Shown: positions 16,947 through 23,291 of the stretch, piece by piece
Layout of the letters: each line of letters begins with the position of its first letter
Numbering within the stretch: the first letter of the stretch is position 1
IMG/VR virus record: IMGVR_UViG_3300046009_008275
Location: 1-26,551 of that record
Strand: one strand, 5' to 3'
From: a virus
Length of the DNA: 26,551 nt
Program-made: the position numbers and the translations under genes
Notes under the pieces: generated by a model
Databases searched by the model: none
Told to the model about the DNA's origin: nothing
Seen by the model: the letters and a program-made list of their open reading frames with translations, nothing else

Positions 16947-17183
16947 ATGTATATTAGAGAAATACCAGCGGAGCACCTGCCAGAGGTTCGAGAAATTATG
17001 GAGCGCAATAAAACATCAATCCTTATACCATACCCAGACCTCGAAAGAATGTTTTATTTTTACTATCGGTTTATTAAGGTATTTCAGAGGGGAGAAAATG
17101 TCGAAAAGCGGATGAAAAAAGATTTAAGCTGCCCAGCCTGCAAAGGTAAGGTTATTATGTATTTTCGAAATTTAGAGCTATGA
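16947..17183 (+). CDS. hypothetical protein with a CxxC pair
   Basis: 78 residues. The start MYIREIPAEHLPEVREIM is helical, the centre is aromatic (MFYFYYRFIKVF), and residues about 62-66 give SCPAC, half of a zinc ribbon without a second pair, so metal binding would require dimerisation. It follows the tape measure after 11 bases and overlaps the next gene by four. The leader contains CCTTA abutting the ATG, a motif seen before other genes in this part. Function unknown. Confidence 0.55.
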   Translation: MYIREIPAEHLPEVREIMERNKTSILIPYPDLERMFYFYYRFIKVFQRGENVEKRMKKDLSCPACKGKVIMYFRNLEL

Positions 17184-17506
17184 TTATAAACCTGACGAGG
17201 GATAGGCAGAAAAATTCGAGGCGCTTATTTTGTCATTTATTAGCTGCAGAACTGGAGGAAAAGCTGGGCGAAATTCCTAACCTGCAGGCGATCATCTTTT
17301 ATTTGCTTAAGTACAATATTGTAAGGCAATCAGTAATCAATCGCTATGTAGTTATTAAGGTTTATCCAGAATATTTGGAGCGGTACGGCAAAAAAGCTAT
17401 TGCAGTAACGGAACTCACAAAGGTTTTGCCACTGGAAGAAACAGCAATTTATCATATTTTGGGCAATCATGCAGCCTATTTTCTGCCTAATAAGTTTGAT
17501 TTTTAA
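17180..17506 (+). CDS. hypothetical protein
   Basis: 108 residues, started in an ATGA overlap with the upstream gene. It has a basic start (NLTRDRQKNSRRLF), an amphipathic helix (LLAAELEEKLGEIPNLQ) and a C-terminal half that looks helix-turn-helix-like (AIAVTELTKVLPLEETAIYHIL), though I cannot identify a family. It is the last gene of the long rightward cluster before a 130-base gap with a promoter-like box. A DNA-binding role is only a guess. Confidence 0.5.
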   Translation: MIINLTRDRQKNSRRLFCHLLAAELEEKLGEIPNLQAIIFYLLKYNIVRQSVINRYVVIKVYPEYLERYGKKAIAVTELTKVLPLEETAIYHILGNHAAYFLPNKFDF

Positions 17507-17578
17507 AAAAAAGTGTTAAAATTTAGCTTTGGATGAAAAATATTTTTGAAAAAGCTTTTTTATTAAAGAATTAAAATC

Positions 17579-17586
17579 TATCTTTG
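17579..17586 (+). promoter_or_regulatory. candidate promoter -7 box in the 17507-17636 gap
   Basis: TATCTTTG matches TAnnTTTG, with a T-rich run (TTTTTT) about 20 bases upstream in place of a clean -33 TTTG. It lies 50 bases before the ATG at 17637 and would drive the accessory genes. The gap also contains the palindrome AAAAAGCTTTTT at 17549-17560, too A/T-rich to call a terminator with confidence. Confidence 0.45.
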
Positions 17587-17636
17587 TATTACAATACAAC
17601 GAAAGGGAATTATTAACACACAAAAAACTTCAAATT

Positions 17637-17912
17637 ATGACAACAATCACAAACAGATTTGGCGAACAGCAAACAGATTGGACCAGCCACAAGCACCCAG
17701 ACAATCCTAACTTTATGCAGGTAGTTAGGTTTATGCACATTAAATATCCTGATGGCAGGAATAATCTTTATTGGAGATTGGTTAATTCATCTTCAAATGA
17801 TAATCACATGATAGCCAATATTACATTAGCCGAAGCGCAAGTAAAGTTTGTTGATGTGGAAGAAAAAGAATTGACCGATGCAGATTTTGAAAAATGGTTA
17901 TCTGAACAATAA
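17637..17912 (+). CDS. hypothetical small protein
   Basis: 91 residues. The sequence mixes aromatic and charged residues (TDWTSHKHPDNPNFMQVVRF; DGRNNLYWRLVN) and ends in an acidic helix (ELTDADFEKWLSEQ). No family recognised. It is the first gene after the candidate promoter at 17579 and so heads the accessory cluster. Its A-rich leader (CTTCAAATTATG) lacks a Shine-Dalgarno sequence, as elsewhere in the window. Confidence 0.6.
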   Translation: MTTITNRFGEQQTDWTSHKHPDNPNFMQVVRFMHIKYPDGRNNLYWRLVNSSSNDNHMIANITLAEAQVKFVDVEEKELTDADFEKWLSEQ

Positions 17913-17933
17913 GTGCAAAAGATATTACTGATT

Positions 17934-17971
17934 AACCTCATCAAGGTTTTCGGTCAGCCTACAAAACCGAA
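17934..17971 (+). promoter_or_regulatory. two tandem hairpins upstream of the 17999 gene
   Basis: Hairpin 1 pairs AACCT (17934-17938) with AGGTT (17944-17948). Hairpin 2 follows at once, TTCGGT (17949-17954) with ACCGAA (17966-17971) around an 11-base loop. An A-rich tail then runs into the start codon at 17999. There is no T tract, so this is not an intrinsic terminator; it could be a leader structure affecting translation. Confidence 0.35.
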
Positions 17972-17998
17972 CTTTCAAAACTTAAAAACCTTATTACT

Positions 17999-18193
17999 AT
18001 GAACTTTTATGATTTGCCAATTTTTGAAGGCAAAAACAGCACAAACATTGTTAGAAATGTAAGCTCAACCCAATTAACAGAATATGTTTCTGAAGCATAT
18101 GCAAAGCGTATCATTAAAGCACAGCGAGACGGACAATTATGGGGGCTATACCTTACAAAGACAGGAAGATTAAGAGCTTCAATTTTGCCATAA
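17999..18193 (+). CDS. hypothetical small basic protein
   Basis: 64 residues. It begins MNFYDLPIFEG and has a helical middle (TQLTEYVSEAYAKRIIKAQR) followed by short strand-like parts (LWGLYLTKTGRLRASILP). The arrangement resembles a small winged or ribbon fold, but no family is recognised. Its leader has AAAAACCTTATTACT before the ATG, similar to the leaders of the next two genes. A DNA- or protein-binding regulator is conceivable. Confidence 0.55.
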   Translation: MNFYDLPIFEGKNSTNIVRNVSSTQLTEYVSEAYAKRIIKAQRDGQLWGLYLTKTGRLRASILP

Positions 18194-18208
18194 CTTAAAA
18201 ACCTTACT

Positions 18209-18655
18209 ATGTTTGCCTTCGCAGAAATCACACACCACTCGCTCGAGACTGGCTACAGCAACCAATTACTTTTTGTTAAGGTTGTGGAGCTGACACACGA
18301 AAAAAGCCTCAACAAACGTGCTATTATTGAGTATACTTTTAAAGGAGAAAATTTGCGGCACTTTATATCCCGTGCCAGTCTCATCGCTCCAAATATTGTA
18401 CATAGCGAAGTTTTATTTTATCATTATGCATCTGGCTTGGAGTATTGCGTCGAAGTTAGAGCGGACTTTTTTAAGCATCCAGACGAAAACTTTGTCAATA
18501 TGACAACTAAGCATTTTATAACTGAGCTTAAAGTCAACGGTCACAAAAAACAAGACGCTGCAGAAGCGGCTCACTACATGAATGCAGATCAGCACGAACT
18601 CGAAAGAAAAATATTAGCGAAGTTGGTCGAGTATGTCGATGAGCTTCCTTTCTAA
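18209..18655 (+). CDS. hypothetical protein ending in an SSB-like acidic tip
   Basis: 148 residues. The N-terminal 100 are strand-rich (NQLLFVKVVELTHEKS; RAIIEYTFKGENLRHFI), the rest helical (KQDAAEAAHYMNADQHELER). The last six residues, VDELPF, closely resemble the tip of the phage SSB (EDKLPF) and of bacterial SSBs (DDIPF), a peptide that docks onto replication and repair proteins. The family is unknown; the tip suggests contact with DNA-metabolism partners or mimicry of SSB. The CCTTA-type leader precedes the start. Confidence 0.6.
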   Translation: MFAFAEITHHSLETGYSNQLLFVKVVELTHEKSLNKRAIIEYTFKGENLRHFISRASLIAPNIVHSEVLFYHYASGLEYCVEVRADFFKHPDENFVNMTTKHFITELKVNGHKKQDAAEAAHYMNADQHELERKILAKLVEYVDELPF

Positions 18656-18688
18656 ACACTTTTTATCATTTTTTAAAACCTTATTTTT

Positions 18689-19003
18689 ATGAAAACTTTA
18701 TTTTTTATTCTGGCGCTTTCAGTTAGCGCAATGGCTCAACATCAAGACACGATTTACTGCATCCAGATTATGAGCACAAAGACACCGCAATATATCAGAG
18801 CCGAGCAGCTCGCTATGTGTACCCTCGACAAAGCTATGGTTGAGCAGGTCGGGGATTATTATCGGATTATGTTTGTTTACGAGACTGAAATGGAAGCGGA
18901 CTACATGATCGCAACTTGGCAGAGGGCGCACAAAGACGCTTTTATTTGCAGACGTACCAAAGAGCAGTTTGCTACTTTTTACCCTCTTATAACAAAGGAT
19001 TGA
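18689..19003 (+). CDS. secreted SPOR-like small protein
   Basis: 104 residues. A clear signal peptide (MKTLFFILALSVSAMA, cleavage likely before QHQD) sends it across the inner membrane. There is no lipobox Cys. The mature part has the strand-helix-strand look of a SPOR domain: YCIQIMSTKT, a helix from AEQLAM, then YYRIMFVYETEMEADYMI, in which the YRIMF strand and following helix match SPOR domains that bind peptidoglycan. It may act on the cell wall in lysis or exclusion. It overlaps the next gene by TTGA. SPOR assignment is by pattern only. Confidence 0.55.
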   Translation: MKTLFFILALSVSAMAQHQDTIYCIQIMSTKTPQYIRAEQLAMCTLDKAMVEQVGDYYRIMFVYETEMEADYMIATWQRAHKDAFICRRTKEQFATFYPLITKD

Positions 19004-19167
19004 GAGATATAATCACGGTAATAGTTTTGGCGATCTTGGTATGGCAATTATTACGCTGCGAGTTTAAGCAGGAATACAAGGCACCCGAGCAACCTTTTAA
19101 TGGCTCAGACACTTTAAAAATCTTTTTTGTTGACGATTCCATCACGGAAATAAAACCTTTGAAATGA
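19000..19167 (+). CDS. small single-pass membrane protein (TTG start)
   Basis: 55 residues from a TTG at 19000 that overlaps the previous stop (TTGA), the same coupling geometry as the ATGA joints elsewhere; the open frame extends upstream but only through the preceding gene. One membrane helix (IITVIVLAILVWQLL, residues about 4-18) is followed by a polar tail ending TEIKPLK. Paired with the secreted SPOR-like protein it could form a small envelope complex, for example spanin-like, but no spanin motif is visible. The non-ATG start lowers confidence. Confidence 0.5.
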   Translation: MRDIITVIVLAILVWQLLRCEFKQEYKAPEQPFNGSDTLKIFFVDDSITEIKPLK

Positions 19168-19374
19168 CAGCAGCCCTCTGCTTAGCGCTGAGCATGGAAC
19201 GAAGATAATACTACTAAGTATTGCAAATCGTATGTTGCCACTGTTAGCGTTCAGGGGATAATTCAAAAACGCATTAACAATACTTGGTTTTGGTAGTTCC
19301 AGAAAGGCAAGCCGCTGAACAAAAACTTATCTGACAGCTGGAAAGACAGCATTTTAAAACTTTAAGACATAACC
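19168..19374 (+). ncRNA. structured noncoding stretch, candidate RNA element
   Basis: 207 bases with no frame longer than about 30 codons on either strand. Complementary segments include AATACT/AGTATT (19207-19212 with 19217-19222), an alternative 8-base pairing AAGTATTG/CAATACTT (19216-19223 with 19278-19285), GTTA+GCGTT with AACGC-AT-TAAC (19243-19251 with 19268-19278), TTGCC/GGCAA (19235-19239 with 19306-19310), GTTCAG/CTGAAC (19249-19254 with 19315-19320) and GCTG/CAGC (19337-19340 with 19347-19350). Some pairings are mutually exclusive and two cross, so a pseudoknot or switch is possible. It ends just before the small gene at 19375. I recognise no known RNA family. Confidence 0.35.
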
Positions 19375-19548
19375 ATGACAGAACTAACAGTCGAACAGGC
19401 AAACAAAATGCCTTTTATAGGTTGGGTTAAACATTTTAAACCCGACTGGACAGATGAGCAATGTGAGTTCTATTTATGGGAATACACTTGCTTTCCATTT
19501 GGTTTTAAAGACGTAATAAAACAACTCAATGAGCAACTTAAAGACTAA
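19375..19548 (+). CDS. small 57-residue hypothetical protein
   Basis: The frame from the ATG at 19375 encodes MTELTVEQANKMPFIGWVKH and continues through an aromatic, acidic segment (FKPDWTDEQCEFYLWEY) to a helical end (KDVIKQLNEQLKD). The composition is protein-like, with many Trp, Phe and Tyr residues. The last 20 bases overlap the start of the membrane-protein gene at 19529. It lies right after the structured noncoding stretch, so it is the most likely gene controlled by it if that is a leader. No family recognised. Confidence 0.6.
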   Translation: MTELTVEQANKMPFIGWVKHFKPDWTDEQCEFYLWEYTCFPFGFKDVIKQLNEQLKD

Positions 19549-19789
19549 ATACATTATCCTATTTATTGCCGCTGTAATTATCGAAATAGCAAGTACGTTT
19601 TATATTAGTGCTGTTTCGGATAGGCAGCTTTTGCCGATGGTCTGGTGGGCATTTATAGGACCTTTCTTAGGCTTGCCCTTCCTTGCCTATCAGATCGAAG
19701 CAAAGAACAACTGGCAGCGCTTTAAATTAGCTTTGTGTTATGGCTCTGGCTATGCCTTAGGAGCGGCATTGGTAAATATTTTTTTATAA
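19529..19789 (+). CDS. small membrane protein with three hydrophobic helices
   Basis: 86 residues. Hydrophobic segments run about 8-26 (IILFIAAVIIEIASTFYIS), 35-54 (LPMVWWAFIGPFLGLPFLAY) and 67-85 (ALCYGSGYALGAALVNIF), separated by short polar turns (VSDRQ; EAKNNWQRFK). Size, topology and position just upstream of a secreted glucosaminidase allow a holin role, but no specific family can be named. It starts inside the end of the preceding small gene. Confidence 0.6.
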   Translation: MSNLKTKYIILFIAAVIIEIASTFYISAVSDRQLLPMVWWAFIGPFLGLPFLAYQIEAKNNWQRFKLALCYGSGYALGAALVNIFL

Positions 19790-19806
19790 TCTAAATCCTT
19801 ATTTTT

Positions 19807-20325
19807 ATGAAAACTACAATCTTGATAATTACAGCCTTTTTGTTTAGCTCTGCAACCTTCCCAGCGCTAAAAAAGCAACCAGCAAAAAATCACATTGAGC
19901 AATACATCAATAAGTATTTAAGGACTGCAAAGAAGGAAGCGGAGCTGTTTAATATACCAGTAAGTATAACGCTGGCTCAGGGTATAATTGAGAGCAACTG
20001 CGGACGATCAAGTCTGGCCAGAAAGCACAATAACCACTTCGGAGTTAAATGGCACAAAGGCAGAAAGGAAAAGTTTGCGGTTTATCAAGATGACACTCCG
20101 AAAGATAGGTTCGTTGTTTATCGCTCATCGTGGTGGTCATATCGGGACCACTCCAGATTATTAACATCAAGGCACTACAGGCACCTGACAAAGCTCAAAA
20201 GAACTGATTATAAAAGATGGGCGCGAGGTTTAAAAAAGTGCGGATATGCAACTCATCCAAAATATGCCGAAATACTTATTAGTGTTATTGAAAAATATGA
20301 GCTTTGGCGCTATGATCTAAAATAA
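19807..20325 (+). CDS. secreted GH73-type endo-beta-N-acetylglucosaminidase
   Basis: 172 residues. A signal peptide (about 1-20, TTILIITAFLFSS) precedes a compact glucosaminidase domain: SITLAQGIIESNCGRSSLA with catalytic Glu E62, NHFGVKWHKG at 76-85, then FVVYRSSWWSYRDHS at 102-116, the FlgJ/GH73 pattern. It hydrolyses the glycan strands of peptidoglycan. Secretion by the host Sec system would allow action without a holin channel, as in signal-arrest-type phage lysins. It follows small membrane proteins, making 18689-20325 look like a lysis module. The leader again has CCTTATTTTT before the ATG. Confidence 0.85.
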   Translation: MKTTILIITAFLFSSATFPALKKQPAKNHIEQYINKYLRTAKKEAELFNIPVSITLAQGIIESNCGRSSLARKHNNHFGVKWHKGRKEKFAVYQDDTPKDRFVVYRSSWWSYRDHSRLLTSRHYRHLTKLKRTDYKRWARGLKKCGYATHPKYAEILISVIEKYELWRYDLK

Positions 20326-20330
20326 AGATT

Positions 20331-20338
20331 TATATTTG
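20331..20338 (+). promoter_or_regulatory. candidate -7 box between lysis and head modules
   Basis: TATATTTG matches TAnnTTTG just after the glucosaminidase stop. It lies about 34 bases before the terminator hairpin at 20372-20405, so if active it would make only a short transcript of roughly 60-65 bases. May equally be a chance match in A/T-rich DNA. Confidence 0.25.
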
Positions 20339-20371
20339 TGTGTGTGTTATAATTACTTTGGTTTTTTAGTT

Positions 20372-20405
20372 TAGCCGTTACTCTGCAGGGGGTAGCGGTT
20401 TTTTT
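20372..20405 (+). terminator. intrinsic terminator after the lysis module
   Basis: CCGTTAC at 20375-20381 pairs with GTAGCGG at 20392-20398 (one G-U), extended by G74-T99 and A73-T100, with a 10-base loop, followed by a run of seven T (20399-20405). This separates the glucosaminidase gene from the head genes. Confidence 0.75.
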
Positions 20406-20440
20406 ATATTTTATCGTTTTTTTTTGAGTAAATACATCTT

Positions 20441-20448
20441 TATTTTTG
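20441..20448 (+). promoter_or_regulatory. candidate promoter for the head module
   Basis: TATTTTTG matches TAnnTTTG, lies 18 bases before the ATG at 20467 and directly follows a terminator, which is where a promoter for the strongly expressed capsid genes would be expected. A T-rich block sits about 20 bases upstream; a TTTTG at 20422-20426 is somewhat too close for a -33 box. Confidence 0.5.
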
Positions 20449-20466
20449 TTCAAAATCTATAAAACG

Positions 20467-21441
20467 ATGTTTGAATTAAATATTTTCGGCACGATCGGAA
20501 GCAAAGACACCGAAACGAAAGACACGGTAAAAAAGGCTTTGAATGAAGCTGGCGGTCAGGACGTGCTAATCAATATATCGAGCTCAGGCGGTTCTATTAT
20601 CGAGGGTATGGCAATTTCTGAAATGATCGCTTTATATTCAGGTAAAACCACAACGAGAGGCATCGGGATTGTTGCCAGCGCTGCGACAATTATCTTGATG
20701 GCAGGCAAAAAAAAGGAGATGACTAAAAACTCTTTTTTTATGATGCACAATAGCTGGGGCGGAGTTGAAGGGAACGTGTTTGAACTTGAAAAGACTATCG
20801 AGCTTTTGAGAATGTTTGACGAGCAAATGGCTGCAATTTATACGGCTCAGCTCGAAAGCAAAGGAAAGCTAATCGGAGGCAGCAAAGAAAAGACTCTGGA
20901 GGAAGTTAAAAAAATGATGTCGGCAGAAACATGGCTCACGGCAGATGAGGCGCTCGAGATGGGTTTTATTGACATGATAGTCGAAGAGAAAAAAGAGGAA
21001 AACTCTATATATGAAGAAGCTTATGCAATGATTAGAGCAGAGGCAAAATTTAAAAACATTCCAAATAAAATCAAAAACAGTATGCAAGTTGAAAAAAAGA
21101 CTTTTCTCCAGCAACTCGCTGCAATGTTTGGATTTAAGGCAGAAATAACTGAGCAGGAAGTCGAGACGGCTCCCGTTGTTGAGGACAAAGCCGAAGAGCC
21201 AGCCATTGAGGCAAAAGAGGAAGTTAAGACCGACGACAAAGCCGAATTGGAGGCAAAAATCGAAGCTCTGGACAGACAGCTCGAGGAAAAACAACTCAAA
21301 CTCGAAGCTTTGGAGGCTGAAATTCAGGCGAAAATTAGCTATAAAAGCGACGTAAAAGCGGAAAAAACTGCGGAAATCGGTTTCACTCAGGAGCAGATAG
21401 TGCAGGCTTCAAAATTTATTAACTCACTTATCAAAAACTAA
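20467..21441 (+). CDS. ClpP-type prohead protease with C-terminal scaffold-like domain
   Basis: 324 residues from the ATG at 20467; an in-frame TTG seven codons earlier overlaps the promoter box and is less likely. The ClpP fold is shown by NISSSGGSIIEGMAISEMI (36-54), the nucleophile Ser S71 in IVASAATI, His H94 in FFMMHNSWGG and a candidate Asp D169 in GFIDMI. Residues about 206-324 are a different domain: MQVEKKTFLQQLAAMF, an acidic Glu/Ala stretch, then a coiled coil (LEAKIEALDRQLEEKQLKLE). This is the protease-scaffold fusion seen in many phages; M206 could also be an internal start for separate scaffold. It opens the head module. Confidence 0.85.
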   Translation: MFELNIFGTIGSKDTETKDTVKKALNEAGGQDVLINISSSGGSIIEGMAISEMIALYSGKTTTRGIGIVASAATIILMAGKKKEMTKNSFFMMHNSWGGVEGNVFELEKTIELLRMFDEQMAAIYTAQLESKGKLIGGSKEKTLEEVKKMMSAETWLTADEALEMGFIDMIVEEKKEENSIYEEAYAMIRAEAKFKNIPNKIKNSMQVEKKTFLQQLAAMFGFKAEITEQEVETAPVVEDKAEEPAIEAKEEVKTDDKAELEAKIEALDRQLEEKQLKLEALEAEIQAKISYKSDVKAEKTAEIGFTQEQIVQASKFINSLIKN

Positions 21442-21447
21442 CATAAA

Positions 21448-22239
21448 ATGTCATTTAATAAAGAAAACTTTTTTGTTGAGGGTAACTCTGAGGAGTTTTT
21501 CTTCAGCCGAACTAATCCACTCGCAAACGCTGCCAATGCTGAGATACTAAAAATTGAGGATTGTGGCGGTTGCTGCGATATTCAGCTTGATTTAGATATG
21601 TCAACAACTGCAGGGACAACTACAATCGAGTTTAACACTCCGACCGACGACTACGACACAAAATACGTAAAAGTTCAAATCACAGACGGACAAGGCAATT
21701 TTGTTACTGCAGTTGGCACTGGTGTTGTTGACGAGCTTACACTTGACGTTACAGGTCTTAACGGCTCAGACTGGTCAGTTATTATCGAGATCTCAATTGG
21801 TGAACTTGATATACTCGGCTGCGATTGTGTAAAGAAATTCAGCTTTGCATATAACGGCGGAGATTTGTCAATCGATACTGAAGCTATTGGAATTGGTATT
21901 CTAAGAGGTTCGGCTACTGAGGGCGGAACGTATAACTTAACGACTATTCCTGCAGGAGCTTTTCCCGATGGCGGAACAGATGAAGACTTTGACTTTTACG
22001 TTCGAAACATTGGAGCAAATGCTTTGAGAGTGGAATCAATTTCTATAACTGGCGACGTTTTATCAGCTGCTTTTGATACTACTTTTATTGGTAGTGGTAC
22101 ATTATTCCCAAGTGATATTCGTAAAATAGCAACGACTTTAGATTCATCTGGAGCTGTTGGCAGTTATTCGGGTACGGTAGTTTTTAACTACACGGATGGC
22201 ACTACTCAGGTAATTACAATTACTTATACTTTAGCGTAA
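21448..22239 (+). CDS. head-module protein with Ig-like C-terminal domain, possible capsid decoration
   Basis: 263 residues. The N-terminal 30 residues (NFFVEGNSEEFFFSRTNPLA) are followed by a Cys-rich bend (EDCGGCCDIQ), a beta-rich domain (TTIEFNTPTDDYDTKYVKV), a second Cys bend (LGCDCVKKF), then from about residue 175 an ASH/choice-of-anchor-D-like Ig fold (DFYVRNIGANALRVESISI; GSYSGTVVFNYTDG). Placed between protease-scaffold and major capsid genes, it is likely a capsid decoration or head fibre protein. No enzymatic motif. The family could not be named. Confidence 0.6.
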   Translation: MSFNKENFFVEGNSEEFFFSRTNPLANAANAEILKIEDCGGCCDIQLDLDMSTTAGTTTIEFNTPTDDYDTKYVKVQITDGQGNFVTAVGTGVVDELTLDVTGLNGSDWSVIIEISIGELDILGCDCVKKFSFAYNGGDLSIDTEAIGIGILRGSATEGGTYNLTTIPAGAFPDGGTDEDFDFYVRNIGANALRVESISITGDVLSAAFDTTFIGSGTLFPSDIRKIATTLDSSGAVGSYSGTVVFNYTDGTTQVITITYTLA

Positions 22240-22274
22240 TAAATATTATTTCAAAAAATCAAAATTTTAAATAT

Positions 22275-23264
22275 ATGGCAACTTTTGAAGCTGGACAGTT
22301 CAGAATCGGACTTGTAGGCACTCAAGCGCAGGAAATGCTTTTCAAACCAGTATTTTTTGACGCTGAAATCGAAGATATTTTCGAGACAATGGTACTCGTT
22401 AACAATAAGCAGCAAATCGGGTATGTAGGCGTTATGGAGGATATTATGCAGCTGTCTGGCGGTTGCGGTTGGACTCCAAAAGGTGCGCTCGGCTTGTTTG
22501 AAAGATGTATCGAAGTAGACGAAATCAAAGTTAATCTTGAGCTTTGTTACGACGAATTTCTCGGCACTGTTTATAAGCAAAAACTTAAGGCAGGGACTCA
22601 GAGCAGCAACTTGGAAGGCACTATATTTATGCAGATTTTAATGACCCGCATGGTGCAGGCTCTCCGCAAACAGATGTTAAAAGTTGCTTTTTTTGGAAAC
22701 AAGGCAAGCGTGGACGATGCTGTAAATATTACAGACGGTATGTGGTCTGTTTATATTCCACAATTGGTTGCTAACAACTTGGTTCCTTATATCAATTCAA
22801 ACTCAGGCACTCCGCTTGGCGCTGGTGACGGTATTGATTTATTGACTGCAGTTTGGGAAAATAGCACAAACGTATTGTCAGCAGTTCCTGAGGCTCAAAA
22901 AGTTTTCTTAGTTTCGGCTAATGTTTACCGTCAATACCTGCAGGATTTGCAAAATAATGGTGTAAGCTCTGCGGCTCACTTGACATTGTTAACTAATGGC
23001 GCTCAGCGTTTGACGTTCAATGGTATTGAGGTTAAACCAATGTACGATTGGCAGCAATACGCTGATGCCTATTTGAATGTTCAGGACGCTAACTTTGTGC
23101 TATACACAGAGCGTACTAACTTTGTTTTAGGTACTGATATTGCTAATCCGATCAATCAGGCTATGGCTTGGCACGATATGGAAGAAGAAAAATTGAAAGT
23201 GAAATCACGTTTTTACCTTGGTTTCAACTACAAGCATTCAGACCTGATCACGGTTGCATACTAA
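22275..23264 (+). CDS. major capsid protein
   Basis: 329 residues. It begins MATFEAGQFRIGLVGTQAQE and has a helical spine (TIFMQILMTRMVQALRKQML near 118-138), a loop AFFGNKASVDDAVNITDGMW, and a C-terminal region with FNGIEVKPMYDWQQ, FVLYTERTNFVLGT and KVKSRFYLGFNYKH, the arrangement of Bacteroidota siphophage capsid proteins of the HK97 fold. Its place after the protease-scaffold and its size support this. It would form the icosahedral shell after cleavage or scaffold removal. The leader is A-rich without a Shine-Dalgarno sequence, as expected for a strongly translated Bacteroidota phage gene. Confidence 0.85.
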   Translation: MATFEAGQFRIGLVGTQAQEMLFKPVFFDAEIEDIFETMVLVNNKQQIGYVGVMEDIMQLSGGCGWTPKGALGLFERCIEVDEIKVNLELCYDEFLGTVYKQKLKAGTQSSNLEGTIFMQILMTRMVQALRKQMLKVAFFGNKASVDDAVNITDGMWSVYIPQLVANNLVPYINSNSGTPLGAGDGIDLLTAVWENSTNVLSAVPEAQKVFLVSANVYRQYLQDLQNNGVSSAAHLTLLTNGAQRLTFNGIEVKPMYDWQQYADAYLNVQDANFVLYTERTNFVLGTDIANPINQAMAWHDMEEEKLKVKSRFYLGFNYKHSDLITVAY

Positions 23265-23291
23265 TTTTTTAACCTAAATAAAAATATAACT

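Noticed and set aside
17549-17560. AAAAAGCTTTTT palindrome as a terminator
   Set aside because: Only two G/C pairs with no loop; the hairpin would be too weak to call.
19243-19278. GTTAGC and TAAC pairing resembling an integron attC site
   Set aside because: The core boxes are in the wrong order and do not match RYYYAAC/GTTRRRY; no integron integrase or cassette structure is present.
19331-19350. CTGA and GAAA segments suggestive of a hammerhead ribozyme
   Set aside because: The conserved CTGANGA core is not satisfied (CTGACAG) and the required three-stem layout is missing.
20869-21294. 141-codon minus-strand frame opposite the protease-scaffold gene
   Set aside because: It is a shadow of the Glu/Lys-rich coding strand: Phe/Leu/Cys-rich product, no upstream signals, and inside a clear ClpP-type gene.
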